A stretch of 64,000 nucleotides of DNA from Polytrichum commune (GCA_950295325.1 OX485809.1:20412144-20476143); one strand, 5' to 3'. Counted from the first letter of the stretch, positions 26,001 to 41,000 are shown. Numbers and translations: made by a program. The notes: generated from the letters alone by a model not told the origin.

Positions 26001-29000
26001 TATGAGTATATTATGCATCCTTATATGACCTTCAACCAATACTAAAATCAACTTAAGGGGGTCCAAGTATATGACCCACCTGAAAATTCTAGCCATATTG
26101 ACTCATCCTCAACCTTAAAGTGTGTAGACAGGCCATATTCAAGCACCAAAAAAATAAAAATAAAAAGCCCCCGAGGGGGGTGCCGTTAACGGCACCCCTC
26201 GGGGGCACCACATTTTATCCTCACAATCTGATATTTATGAGTATATTATGCATCCTTATATGACCTTCAACCAAGACTAAAATCAACTTAAGGGGGTTCG
26301 AGTATATGACCCACCTACAATTTCTGGTCATATTGACTTAGCCTCAACCTTAGAGTGCATAAACAGGCCATTTTCAAGCACCAAAAAAATAAAAAATAGA
26401 CCCCCAATGGGGGTGCCGTTAACGGCACCCCTCGGGGGCACCACATTATAACCTCAAAATCTGATATTTATGAGTATATTATGCATCCTTATATGACCTC
26501 CAACCAAGACCAAAATGAACTTAAGGGAGTCCGAATATATGACCCACCTGCAATTTCTAGCCATATTGACTTACCCTCAACTTTAGAGTGCATAAACATG
26601 CCATTTTCAAGCACCAAAAAAATTAAAAAAAAGACCCCCGAGGGGGTGCTGTTAACGGCACCTCTCGGGGGCACCACATTACAAACTCAAAATCTGATAT
26701 TTATGAGTATATTGTGCATTCTTATATGACCTTCAATCAAGACCAAAATGAACTTAGGGGGTCCGAGTATATGACCCACCTGCAATTTCTAGCCATATTG
26801 ACTCATCCTCAACCTTGCAGTGTATAGACAGGCCATTATCAAGCACCAAAATAAAATAAAATAAACCCCCGAGGGGGTGCCGTTAACGGCACCTCTCGGG
26901 GGCACCACATTACAAACTCAAAATCTCATATTTATGAGTATATTATGCATCCTTATATGACCTTCAACCAAGACCAAAATCAACTTCAGGGGGTCCGAAT
27001 ATATGAGGCACCTGAAATTTCTGGCCATATTGACTCATCCTCAACCTTGCAGTGTGTAGACATGCCATTTTCAAGCACCAAAAAAATAAATAAAAACCCC
27101 CGAGGGGGGTGCTGTTAGCGGCACCTCTCGGGGGCACCACATTCTATCCTCACAATCTGAACTTCACTAGCATATCAAGCATCATGTTCTGTCCTTCAAC
27201 CAAGACCAAATTGAACTTAGGGGGTCCGAATATATGAACCTGAGTCTCCGCTGGACACTTCGGGTTCCATCTTCGGCCTCCAAATCCTACCTCACCTTAC
27301 AATCAAACCCTCAACAACAAAACCCTTCCACACCCTCGGGGGCACCCTAGAGCTCCAAAAGATTCCCTCAAATTTTAAAGTTGACTTCACTCCTTGGCTT
27401 TACCTTCAAACCCTAAACCCGTAAACCTTTGGACCCACTCGGGTGCACCCTAGGGCTCTAGAAAGATTCCCTCAATATCGAAATTTGACTGCACTACTAA
27501 GCCATACAATCACTTCCGGAGGGGTGCCCTTGACGGGTCCTATTCTTTGGCTACTCTAAGCCCACCACTTTTTCGGGTAATTTCTATTCCGCGTCTAAAT
27601 TTGTGAGGCCAAACCCACCACCCTTAGGCGTCCTAGTCTGGGTGATGGCTTTGAGAATCACACTCAATTCCTAATACCATAACGTGAATTGCTATATGGC
27701 TCTCATGTCCAAGGCACTAACTTCATCTTAACTCACTTGCTTTATTATTATGAGCATCGTTGCTCGTAGTGGAATTCGATTTCTCAAGGGTCCAACCCGC
27801 GGCCTTGGCCACACATGCCATTAAAGAGATCCCTCTAGACTTCTTGATTTTTACTTCCTTTATCTTGTCCTTGCTAGGATCCTCCACAGTCTCCATTAAT
27901 TGTGCATGTAATATATTCCAACCAAAAAGTACGAGTGTTTAAAAACACTTGCCTCAATGGGTAACCATCAACACATTTTAAAAGTCCCACACACTTCTAC
28001 TTTCCTAATAAATCCAACTCTACCTAAAAACCAAGATGGCATGCAAGAATCTAGTATGGTCTAGCAATCCCAAAAGGGATTATCCTAACTACAACCCCCC
28101 TAGTAGCCTAACTTATTAGATCTAACGAACTAACTTAAGCCCAACCGAAGTACCTTCCAGCAGTCCGCTCCTTAACCTTAGGCCCCAGCCGAATTACATT
28201 CCAGCAGTCAGCTGCTTAGCTTTAAGCCCAGCCGAATTACCTTCCAGCAGCTGAGCTGCTTAGCTTTAAGCCCAGCCGAAGTCCCTTCCAGCAGTCAGCT
28301 TCTTAACCTTAGGCCCTAGCCGAAGTACCTTCCAGCAGTCGCTCCTTAACCTTAGGCCCCAGCCAAATTACATTCCAGCAGTCATCTGCTTAGCTTTAAG
28401 CCCAGCCGAATTACGTTCCAGCAGTCAACTGCTTAGCTTTAGGCCCCAGCTGAAGTACCTTCCAGCAGTCAGTTGCTTAGCTTTAAGCCCAACCGAATTA
28501 CATTCCAGCAGTCAGCTGCTTAGCTTAGGCCCCAGCCGAAGTACCTTCCAGCAGTCAGCTCCTTAACCTTATAGTCTTGGCTACCCTTAATACAACCCCT
28601 CTCATCCACTAATCAAGGTCTTCTAAATTCTTCTTCTCTTTTCTTTCTTTTGCTTCTAAGTCAGGAGCTAATCTAACACACTACTTTAACTAACTACCAC
28701 CTAATCACTACATGCAAACTTAAGCTCTAGAGCTCCCTCACTTGGGAGGCCTTGAGAGAGAGAGCTTAACTAATTAACTTCACTAAAAACTAATGTCACA
28801 CACACGTGGCTCAAGCTCTTTAGAGCTTGCTCCCTTGAGAGCGCTTGATGGAGAGAGAGGCAAATGAGAGAAAAAACACCTTAAGTAGCAAAGAGGGAGA
28901 GAGGGAGAGAGGGAGAGAGGATTAGCACCTCCAATCACAATCCTTTAACCCTCTCCTCCAAAGTAGGGACTAATCCCCATCCACCAAGCTTCCTTCTTCC

Positions 29001-32000
29001 TAAATGTGAGGCCAAACCCCCCACCCTTAAGCGTCCGTAGTCCGAGTAGTGGGTTTGGGCTCACATTCCTCCGCGGTATTGGATTTGGACTTGGATGAGT
29101 CCATAGTGCAAGGTTCACCCTTCAAGTGGTCTTGGATTTAACTGGAATTTCACTTTTAACAACTCAATGTACGATTTCAATACGTATGTGGAGAATGCAC
29201 AAGTTAACTATGTTATTTTAACCTCCTTATGCTCGGGTGCTATTTTGTCTTTGTTTGCTTCTAACGTCCATCCGGCTGCTTTAGCTACACAAGCCCTTAA
29301 GGATATCCCTCTCCTAAATGGAGTCCGTGCCGTTGACTCTATACTACCACTTGAACTATCACTTGTGTATTCCGTATCGCTACTATAAGAGGTCTCACTT
29401 GGTGTCTCCATACCGTACATAAGCCTTTAAGTATTAAGAAATACTTATGTGACTTATGTCAATCTCTCCCTCGCACCTTTGGTCTTTGCTTCCTTTGTCT
29501 TGCCATCGCGAGAGTGCTCCACATTCTCCATTAAGTTGTGCACGTGGTTTATTTTTAAAGAGAGGATGCAAGTGTTAAAAAAAACACTATTCTCTATAGT
29601 CAATCTCAAATACATTTACTTGTGAAAGCCACACATAACACTAACTAGCATAATGCAACTAACTACTTGTCTATGAGCTAATTAGGTAGGCTATCTACTA
29701 AGCTCCTTCATGAACCCATCTCTTTACTTTCTAATTACATAAACCCAGCTCCTTCATAAACCCAGCTTCTTAGCTTCTAACTAAACAAACCCAGGTCCTT
29801 CATAAACCCAGCTCTTTACTTTCTAACTAAACAAACCCCTTTCTAATCACACAATTCTTCTCTAATCCTAAATCCTAAAATCCTAGAGAGGAGAGGGGGA
29901 GAGAGAACTTCCTAACTTCACTAAGACTAACTAATTCACACAAGTATATTTTTGCACTCATCACAACATCAAGTGCTCAACTCTTAAACATGGAACTTGC
30001 AACCACGTGTATTCAAAACATGAACTTAAAGTACCACAAATTGGAATCATGAATTAACTTTAAAATCCTTCACGTCAACACTAATTCTACCAAGAGGTCA
30101 AGCCCTCTTCAAGGCTAACAAGCCTTGGCTCTCAAACTAAAAACTAAGCACACACATGTGCTCCAATATGGCTTCCCACACCCACACTTATAACTCGTGG
30201 GGTGCCTTGGAGCACAAAGGAAAGAGAGGATGAGTGAGGGAAGAATGAGGGATTATATAGTAAGCTTGAGGGGGTGAGCACCCTCAAGGCTCACGATAAG
30301 CCCTTGAGATTTCCTCCTACTTAGTAGGCGCCAATCCTATCTTCTAAGCCTTCCTCCCTCAAATGATCAACAAGGATCCTAATTCGAACATTTAACTAGC
30401 CTTGGCTTTCTACCTACCACACTTTACCAAACTTGGGATGCTTCAACCCAAACTTAGCCTCCTTCGCTTTCCGCCGCCATAACTTTCTCCCCTTACTTTC
30501 CCAAATCGTCGCTCACCACTTAATTCAAACCACGATGCTTAACTCGTGATTTGATTGGTGCTTTGAGAATTTGCTTATCCTCCACCTTGCATTCTTCCTT
30601 GGGCCTTCCCCATTAAGTGGCCATGATGAGGTGGTCCACTTGTGCGCTCCATGTGATCCTCCATTCATCCCAATTCGAATGCACTTGCCTCTTGAGTCAC
30701 TTTGGTTGTCTCCATCCATTTGTACTAGCCTACTCACTAACTACTCAATCCAAGTTCTCCTTACCTATCCTCATTCACTCAAATCCTTCCGAAGGTAAAA
30801 ACACAATAACAACTCACATCCTAGCCTCTTACAACATGGTACTTCTAAGACTAACATTTCACTCTTTTTATATTTTTGTGAAGTAACATGCTACTTCAAA
30901 GTGCATCAACTAACGTTTCAAGGGTCTAAGACTAAATGTGGGCACCCTTTTGGGCTCACATAATTGGCGACCATTGGGGGATGAATCCAAACATCTCTTG
31001 CTCCAAGGGTAAGTTGCCTAGTCAAGCTCGGTACTCCTTACATCTACTTCCCGATGTACGGGTAGGAAAGAGCTCACCATTCAACGTTTCCAATTGAATT
31101 GAATTATTAGGAAAGACCTCATAGACAAGGTAAGGTCCTAACCATACCGCATTGAATTTCGCCGGAAATTCAAGCTTTCGTGCGTCTTGAATCATGACCA
31201 TCATTCCCGGTGTTAGGGCCCTTCTCTTATGTCGTTTGTCGAAAGTAATCTTTCTCCTTCTTTGGATTGCCTCAATATGTTGAGCCGCCATTCTCCTCCC
31301 TTCGTCAAGTGCTTCCAAATCGGTTAGTCGATTTCGTAAGGATTGACTTTCGGTAAGTCTCGTACTCACGGCCACCCTAAGTGACTCGACTTCATATTCG
31401 ATTGGTAGTGTCGCTTCAAGACCATAGACTAAGGAAAATGGTGTAGCACGCGTAGTTACCTTATAGGTTGTACGGTATGCCCAAAGTGCCGCCGTTAGTT
31501 TCGTATCCCAATCCCGCTTCGAGTCTATAACCGTCTTGCGTAGTATACTCACCAAAATTCCGTTAACCCTTTCCGTTTGTCCATTGGTTTGTGGGTGGTA
31601 GGGAGTAGTCTTCCGGTGATCAATTTTAAATTTCTCTGTCATCTCTCGAATCAAGTCATTCAAAAAGTGAGTACCCCTATCGCTTACTAGGATCTTCGGC
31701 ACCCCGAACCGCGAAATTATGTTTTCGTACATAAATGTTGCCGCGTGTTCCGCCGTGTCGGTCTTCACCGCTTTGGCTTCCGCCCACTTGGTGAGGTACT
31801 CGGTTGCCACCACAATATATTTCATTCCTTTTGAAGATTGGGGATGGACCTCACCCACATAGTCGATGCCCCATTTTTCGAAAGGAATTAAGGGTAATGA
31901 TACATGTAAAGGCATCTCCATTCTAAGGTCGTTTCGGGCATACCGTTGGCAAGCGTCGCATTTCCTTACATAGTCATGGGCGTCCTTAAATAGTGTAGGC

Positions 32001-35000
32001 CAAAAGTAGCCCGCTCTAAGTATTTTTTTGCCCGGTGAGTTGACCCGAGAAGTGACCGCCGCAAGCGCTATCGTGGCAAGCGATTAAAATCGCTTCAACC
32101 TCCGTTTTTGACACGCATCGTCGTAAAATACCATCGGACCCCCTTCTAAACAACCTATGGCCCACTACAACAAATTGCCTACTATTTACCCTCACCTTCC
32201 TTCTCTCTTCTTTTGTCCACTCTTTGGGCAACTTGTGGGTTGTTAGAAATTCCACTATGCCCGCATACCACTCCGGTGTAGAAGTGACCACAAAGAGGCT
32301 ATCATCTACTAACATATCATTTACCGGATTTTTTCCTATCTCCTCCGACAACCTAGACAAGTGGTCCGCTTGTAAACGCATACGACCCGGTTTATATTCC
32401 ACCGTGTAGTCGAATTCTTCTAATAACAAAACCCACCTAGCTAACCTACCACTTAACTCCGCCTTGTTAATTAGATACTTGATAGCCATGTGGTCAACAA
32501 AAAATACAACCGGGTTGCACATGAGGTAATGCCTAAACTTTTTAACGGAAAACACCATGGCTAGGCACTCCCTCTCCGTTGTAGAGTAGTTTCTTTCGGC
32601 GGGGGTCAATTGCTTACTCGCATAAGCTATAGGTTGATCCTTCTCTTTTTCTCCCGTTGCTTGACAAAGCGCACTCCCTATTGCCACATTACTAGCATCA
32701 CAATAGACGTGAAAAGGTTTACCCCAATTGGGTGGTATCAACACCGGATAGGTGCTCAACATATCCCGCAATTCCTCAAAGGCTTTTTGACAAGCATCCG
32801 TCCACTCGAATTTGACATCCTTTTTGAGCAAATGGGTAATGGGCACCGCTATCTTTGAAAAATTAGGAATAAGTTCCCGGTACCATCCCACATGTCCTAA
32901 CAACTTAGAGATCCCCTTGGAATTGGTTGGAGTTGCCAAGTCGCTTATGGCCGCAATCTTATCCGGATCGGGTTCTCTACCTTTCTCACTAACAACATAA
33001 CCCAACAACACTCCCTTATTCACTCCCAAAAATGTCTTATCCGGGTTCAATGCTAACCTCATCTTCCTACACCTAACCAATGCCTCCCTAACACAATGTA
33101 GGTGATCATCCACATTACTTTGTGTGCTAAAATCGTCCACAAAGACGGTCATGGATTTGAACAACAAGTCGGTGAAGATATACATTACTAATCGTTGGAA
33201 AGTAGCCGGGGCATTACATAACCCAAATGGCATCACTACCCACACAAAAGTACCCCAAGGTGTAGTAAAAGCCGTTTTATGGATATCTTGGAGGGCTATG
33301 GAAATTTGATTATAACCCGCATACCCATCCATAAAGGTATATCGCGAATGACCTCCAACCTCCTCAAGCAACAAGGTGATAAAAGGTAAGGGGAAGTGAT
33401 CCTTTTGTGTGCACGAATTCAATTTCCTATAGTCGACACAAACCCTTAATTTCCCATTTTTTTTCTTTACTAAGACCATAGGAGAAACCCAATCCGTGAT
33501 TTCCACCGGCTTGATAAACCCGGCCTTCAATAACCTTTCCAATTCCGCTTTCACCAACAATTGCAATTGAGGATTCATCCTCCTCTCCTTTTGTCTAATT
33601 GGCCTCGCCCCCGGAATTAAAGGAATCCGGTGCTCTACCATTTCCCTAGGAATTCCCTTAAGCTCATCGTAGGACCATGCAAAAGTATCACTAAACTCAT
33701 CCACCAAATTGCTATACTCCCTAACCTCTTTCTCCCCCAATTTGGAGCCCATCTTCATTTGTCGGGTTTTTCCATTCTTTAATTTCACATCCACGTACCG
33801 CCAATCCGCTTCCGACACATGTGCTTGTTCCTCTTTGTTCCGATACCAATCGGAAGGCACATTGGGGTAATCTTTCACATCTTGACCTACAACTATCCCC
33901 GTAGACGTGGTCTTGAAATGTAAAGGCTCCTCCAATTTCGATGACTCAATAATCACATCCTCCTCTTGAGTCCCATCTACATGAATTAAACTAACCTCAC
34001 CCTCTTCCACGTCATCTACCCAAGGTGTTAACCCACCGCTAACCCACTCTTCCTCGGTGAGCACCTCACATGGCTCCAACAATGAGCCCTCTCCTAAACT
34101 AACACTAGGAAATTCACTCCCTAAGCCTACTTGGTGAAATGTAACCATTACATCAACCTCGGACTCGGGGTACTCCCTTAGCCATTGGGCATAATCCCCA
34201 TTATCCCCATAATTGTAAAAATTAGGACCTAGACTTCCCGAGCCCGAATCTATAACAACCCTTTGACCTTCGGGATGGACGACTCCCACCAATGCCTTGC
34301 CAATCTCATTCTCGTTTAAGTCATCAATTTCCTTCTCCAATGGCAAATACATCTCCTTCTTCATCCATCCTTCTAATGAACCAATGGACACTATGACCCT
34401 ATTACCCTCCGGACCATAAGTGATGGATGGTTTAGGTCCACCCCAATTGACCATAGCATTCGCCATCCGCAACCAAGGCCTACCTAGCAAAATGGGGAAG
34501 GTGTCCTTGTTGGAGTGCATTTTAATGACATGGAAGGTGACCAAGTACTCCTCACCTCCCGTAGTCATTCTACAATCCTTGATCATCCCCAAAGGCGTAG
34601 TCGAACTTTGATTTGCCATATTTATGACCAAAGGTGAAGGCCCCGTGAGTCCAAGTCCCAATTTTTTCATAGTATCCTCCGGTAGTATATTTAGACTACT
34701 CCCTCCGTCGACTAGCACATTAGGAACCACCTTATCTACTATAACAACTTCTATTTCTATAGCTTTCACGTCTCTTCCACCTTGTGATTGGATCCTAGCG
34801 GCTATTTTAGCTTTCACCTTCCTCATCCTCTTGTGTACCGGCATTCCCTCCTTTAATGTTTTCCTTGCCGTGGGTGAAATTTCCAATAGTTGGCCGAAAG
34901 TAATATCCGCCTTGAGTGTACTAAGGTCCGCCCACAAGTCGTACCCGGTAGATCTTTCCACCTTAGAATTACCCACTACGTCGAATTCGTCTACGGGAAC

Positions 35001-38000
35001 CCCCGGTCCTTCCCATTCACCCACATCGCTATTATCCAAGTCATGTACCGCATTAGTCCTCTCCCTATCTTGTAAAATTATATTTTCCCTCTCCACATCC
35101 TTAGTAGCTCTTCTAGCTACCCTATCCAACTCGGAGAGATTAATCTCTTCATCCGAAGAGTAATTTCCTTGCTCTCCTATTCCTACCTCCAACGGGGCAT
35201 CCCCTCTCCTAGCCCTAGTAGTTACCGCTAGTGCAGGTGCTTCTTCAACCACACCCTTACCCTTCACTAACTCATATGTAATAGCATTGGTGTGAGGAGG
35301 CCATTGACTTTGCTCTCTCCAATTCTCGTTGGGAGAGGAAGCATGTCATCACATGTGGCCTCCAACACTCCATCCATGAACCTAACATCTTGGGAGTTAG
35401 ATGGTCCCGGATCCGTTGGAGGCGCTTGTCTCCCGTTACTACCATTAGGTGGAACTCCTTGTCTATTTTGTATTGGAATGTAACCGGTTGTAGTTTGCAA
35501 GCCCGCCGGTGGATGAAAAGTTTGCCTAGCATTACTATGGTCATAGTATAAGTTAGGTGGCCTAAGTTCATTGGCCGGTACTCCTTGTGGCCTAGCACCT
35601 CGCATATTATCCCTTGCTTGTTGTTGTGGATTAGCCACCGGGTAAGGGACATTAATTATTTTGTCCGGTTGTCGACACGTATCCGAGGGATGACTTCCTC
35701 CACAATTGCTACAATTAAACTCTTGACCTTCGGACCAACATTGTCCTTGAGCGTGCCACCTTCCACAAAAGGGATGAAATTCCTTCTTCTCTAAATTTTG
35801 GCCACCTTGCCCTCTAGGTTGTGGTCCTCTATTGCTTCCATTTCCATAGTGAGGTGGCGCTTGACCTCGTTGATTTTGTTGAGGTGGGTTACCGTTTCCT
35901 CTTTGGTCACGGTTTTGTCCACTTCTACAAAATTGACGCGTGTGGCCCGGTTGGCCACATTGGACACACCATAATCCGGAAGAATGCCTACCCGACTCAA
36001 CCGGGGGTGGAGGCCCCGGTTGTTGACTCCGGATCATTAATGACATTTGATCCGTGAGGCTTTGCATTTGTTTTATCATAGCCTCTTGGAATCCTAGTTG
36101 GCTAGCACCTAGTCTTCTCTCAACCTCCTCCAAGTGTGGATCCGTTCTAGGGGCCGGTAGTGCCAAAAGAGGTGCCGGTTCCCTAACCGCTAAAGGTCGG
36201 GGACCGGTGTCCACAATGGCATATGGAATTTGGTTCTCATACTTAGCGGGTTCTACCGCTACCACCCTAGGGCGTATGGGGATGAATTGTGGGATCAATT
36301 CATCCTCCCTTCTCCATAGCCTTTCGTGATCTTTATCCAAGTTTTCAATATCTCTAGCCGCACGCTTGGCATCCGCCAAGGTCAAGGGATTCCTTTCTAG
36401 AACACCCCTAATAGTTCCGGACTTAAAAAACCCTTGAATGAAAAATTGCTTTAGCGTGTCGTCGTTGAGCATGGTACCCACAAATCTAGTGCACACTAAA
36501 TCAAACCTCCTAATGTAAGCCGAAATTTCTTCCTCCCTTCCTTGCTTCAATGACGACAATGCCCTTAATGCGGTACTTTGACCCACTTCCGGCCTAAATT
36601 CGTTAAGAAACTCCCTTTGTAATTGTTCCCATCCCCTAAAATGTCCCTCGGCATGATCCCGATACCATTCATAGGCTTCCCCCTCTAGAGTGGTAGGAAA
36701 CCACACTAACCAATAACCCGGGTCGGTTATGAGGAAGCTAGCCAACCGTTCGATATACCGTTCCATGTGCCGAGAGGGGTCCTCATCCTTGGTCCCATAA
36801 AATTTAGGGAGATGAGATGGCATATCCATCGCCGCTAAATTTTGTGGAACCACAATTGGTAGGCCTCTTGGCCTAACCAATGGGTCTATTGGAGGTATAG
36901 GAGGTATGGGCGGAATTGGGGGTATGGGTGGTGGATCCATCCCCCGTTCCTCGGCCATGGTGACCGGTGAACTATTCAACAATCCCCTATCAACTTCTAC
37001 CGGGAATTCTTCTCTAAGTGTGTAATTTTCCGAAGAAGTTTCACCACTCAATTTGGAGGGAGTGATCTCCTCTTCAAGTTGAGCTCCAAGTTCTAAGGTG
37101 TCTAGAATTGACCTAGTCCTAGGTTCGACGTTCAAACAACTCTCTATTCTAACATTATCTTGTTCTAATCTATCACTGATTTTAGAGGACCGCCTCTTTC
37201 GAGTAGATTTCTCTAGTCCTACTATCAAACTTGGTTTTTGTGAGCGAGTCCTACCTTGCATTCCATAAGAATCGATCGACCCTCACTTGACCACACATAA
37301 TCCTAGCAATTCCCCTCTTAATATTTTCACTTGTCTTGGTGTGGTTATAATTTTTTTAGGAGGTGAGGAAAAGAACCTGCAAGCCCACTTAGGTGAAAGA
37401 ATCCCAATAGGGGATAGGCATGTTCATGTTAATTTTTTGGTTAAGTCGGAGCATCACCTCCGCACCTTCCCGCAAATTAACACTCACCACAATACCGATT
37501 GTGAGGGGGTGACCTTCCGAGTAGATTATGTTAAAAGTCGAGGCTTCACCCTTCAACTTCTCACACCATCCACAATTCGGGAATTACCCTCTACAACGGA
37601 TAACAACAATCACGAGTACAAAAGGCATTCCTTAATTAGTTAATGAGTTCACTTTGAAGAAATAAACATACCTTGAGCAATCGCATCCCCCTGTGAGTTA
37701 GCACTTCCCTCAATCGTGACTCAATGTAACAACACCATAAATTTTGTGAAATATTAATTTAATCTAGAGCATGAAATGACAACTCCCAAAACTTTGAGAC
37801 TCACCCCGAGGTGAGTGTCAAAGTTCAATGTCCTAAGGTGAATTTACCCTCTAATGTTTTAATGAGCTACTCGGTTATAGGTTCCTTTTAAGTTCTTAGC
37901 AAATCCCCAAAAAGGTTGAGGACGTACCTTCGCCGCGCTCCTTCCTCAAAAATGAATTTGCGTAATTGACAATGCAATTCATTCCAAGGAATAGTTGAAA

Positions 38001-41000
38001 TACAATGAATTCAAATGTAACCCAAAGAGAGAATACTTACCGAGTTTCGGGTGCTCCTTCCCTTCTCTCAAGTTTGTGTCTCCAATTTTTCCTAGTTGCC
38101 TCCAAGTCTCCTAGTCGCCTCCAAGTCTTGTAACTACCTTCCGCTTCGCTCCCGGCGGACGCACCAATTATGTGAGGCCAAACCCCCCACCCTTAAGCGT
38201 CCGTAGTCCGAGTAGTGGGTTTGGGCTCACATTCCTCCGCGGTATTGGATTTGGACTTGGATGAGTCCATAGTGCAAGGTTCACCCTTCAAGTGGTCTTG
38301 GATTTAACTGGAATTTCACTTTTAACAACTCAATGTACGATTTCAATACGTATGTGGAGAATGCACAAGTTAACTATGTTATTTTAACCTCCTTATGCTC
38401 GGGTGCTATTTTGTCTTTGTTTGCTTCTAACGTCCATCCGGCTGCTTTAGCTACACAAGCCCTTAAGGATATCCCTCTCCTAAATGGAGTCCGTGCCGTT
38501 GACTCTATACTACCACTTGAACTATCACTTGTGTATTCCGTATCGCTACTATAAGAGGTCTCACTTGGTGTCTCCATACCGTACATAAGCCTTTAAGTAT
38601 TAAGAAATACTTATGTGACTTATGTCAATCTCTCCCTCGCACCTTTGGTCTTTGCTTCCTTTGTCTTGCCATCGCGAGAGTGCTCCACATTCTCCATTAA
38701 GTTGTGCACGTGGTTTATTTTTAAAGAGAGGATGCAAGTGTTAAAAAAAACACTATTCTCTATAGTCAATCTCAAATACATTTACTTGTGAAAGCCACAC
38801 ATAACACTAACTAGCATAATGCAACTAACTACTTGTCTATGAGCTAATTAGGTAGGCTATCTACTAAGCTCCTTCATGAACCCATCTCTTTACTTTCTAA
38901 TTACATAAACCCAGCTCCTTCATAAACCCAGCTTCTTAGCTTCTAACTAAACAAACCCAGGTCCTTCATAAACCCAGCTCTTTACTTTCTAACTAAACAA
39001 ACCCCTTTCTAATCACACAATTCTTCTCTAATCCTAAATCCTAAAATCCTAGAGAGGAGAGGGGGAGAGAGAACTTCCTAACTTCACTAAGACTAACTAA
39101 TTCACACAAGTATATTTTTGCACTCATCACAACATCAAGTGCTCAACTCTTAAACATGGAACTTGCAACCACGTGTATTCAAAACATGAACTTAAAGTAC
39201 CACAAATTGGAATCATGAATTAACTTTAAAATCCTTCACGTCAACACTAATTCTACCAAGAGGTCAAGCCCTCTTCAAGGCTAACAAGCCTTGGCTCTCA
39301 AACTAAAAACTAAGCACACACATGTGCTCCAATATGGCTTCCCACACCCACACTTATAACTCGTGGGGTGCCTTGGAGCACAAAGGAAAGAGAGGATGAG
39401 TGAGGGAAGAATGAGGGATTATATAGTAAGCTTGAGGGGGTGAGCACCCTCAAGGCTCACGATAAGCCCTTGAGATTTCCTCCTACTTAGTAGGCGCCAA
39501 TCCTATCTTCTAAGCCTTCCTCCCTCAAATGATCAACAAGGATCCTAATTCGAACATTTAACTAGCCTTGGCTTTCTACCTACCACACTTTACCAAACTT
39601 GGGATGCTTCAACCCAAACTTAGCCTCCTTCGCTTTCCGCCGCCATAACTTTCTCCCCTTACTTTCCCAAATCGTCGCTCACCACTTAATTCAAACCACG
39701 ATGCTTAACTCGTGATTTGATTGGTGCTTTGAGAATTTGCTTATCCTCCACCTTGCATTCTTCCTTGGGCCTTCCCCATTAAGTGGCCATGATGAGGTGG
39801 TCCACTTGTGCGCTCCATGTGATCCTCCATTCATCCCAATTCGAATGCACTTGCCTCTTGAGTCACTTTGGTTGTCTCCATCCATTTGTACTAGCCTACT
39901 CACTAACTACTCAATCCAAGTTCTCCTTACCTATCCTCATTCACTCAAATCCTTCCGAAGGTAAAAACACAATAACAACTCACATCCTAGCCTCTTACAA
40001 CATGGTACTTCTAAGACTAACATTTCACTCTTTTTATATTTTTGTGAAGTAACATGCTACTTCAAAGTGCATCAACTAACGTTTCAAGGGTCTAAGACTA
40101 AATGTGGGCACCCTTTTGGGCTCACATAATTGGCGACCATTGGGGGATGAATCCAAACATCTCTTGCTCCAAGGGTAAGTTGCCTAGTCAAGCTCGGTAC
40201 TCCTTACATCTACTTCCCGATGTACGGGTAGGAAAGAGCTCACCATTCAACGTTTCCAATTGAATTGAATTATTAGGAAAGACCTCATAGACAAGGTAAG
40301 GTCCTAACCATACCGCATTGAATTTCGCCGGAAATTCAAGCTTTCGTGCGTCTTGAATCATGACCATCATTCCCGGTGTTAGGGCCCTTCTCTTATGTCG
40401 TTTGTCGAAAGTAATCTTTCTCCTTCTTTGGATTGCCTCAATATGTTGAGCCGCCATTCTCCTCCCTTCGTCAAGTGCTTCCAAATCGGTTAGTCGATTT
40501 CGTAAGGATTGACTTTCGGTAAGTCTCGTACTCACGGCCACCCTAAGTGACTCGACTTCATATTCGATTGGTAGTGTCGCTTCAAGACCATAGACTAAGG
40601 AAAATGGTGTAGCACGCGTAGTTACCTTATAGGTTGTACGGTATGCCCAAAGTGCCGCCGTTAGTTTCGTATCCCAATCCCGCTTCGAGTCTATAACCGT
40701 CTTGCGTAGTATACTCACCAAAATTCCGTTAACCCTTTCCGTTTGTCCATTGGTTTGTGGGTGGTAGGGAGTAGTCTTCCGGTGATCAATTTTAAATTTC
40801 TCTGTCATCTCTCGAATCAAGTCATTCAAAAAGTGAGTACCCCTATCGCTTACTAGGATCTTCGGCACCCCGAACCGCGAAATTATGTTTTCGTACATAA
40901 ATGTTGCCGCGTGTTCCGCCGTGTCGGTCTTCACCGCTTTGGCTTCCGCCCACTTGGTGAGGTACTCGGTTGCCACCACAATATATTTCATTCCTTTTGA

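Noticed and set aside
29167-29420. 70-73-codon open frames inside the level-4 LTRs
   Set aside because: They overlap on both strands, show no family, and their repetition only reflects the triplicated LTR.
34624-35163. 179-codon plus-strand open frame antisense to level-4 pol (and its copy at 43790)
   Set aside because: It is a shadow of the Ser/Asp/Glu-rich protease region on the other strand and has no own features.
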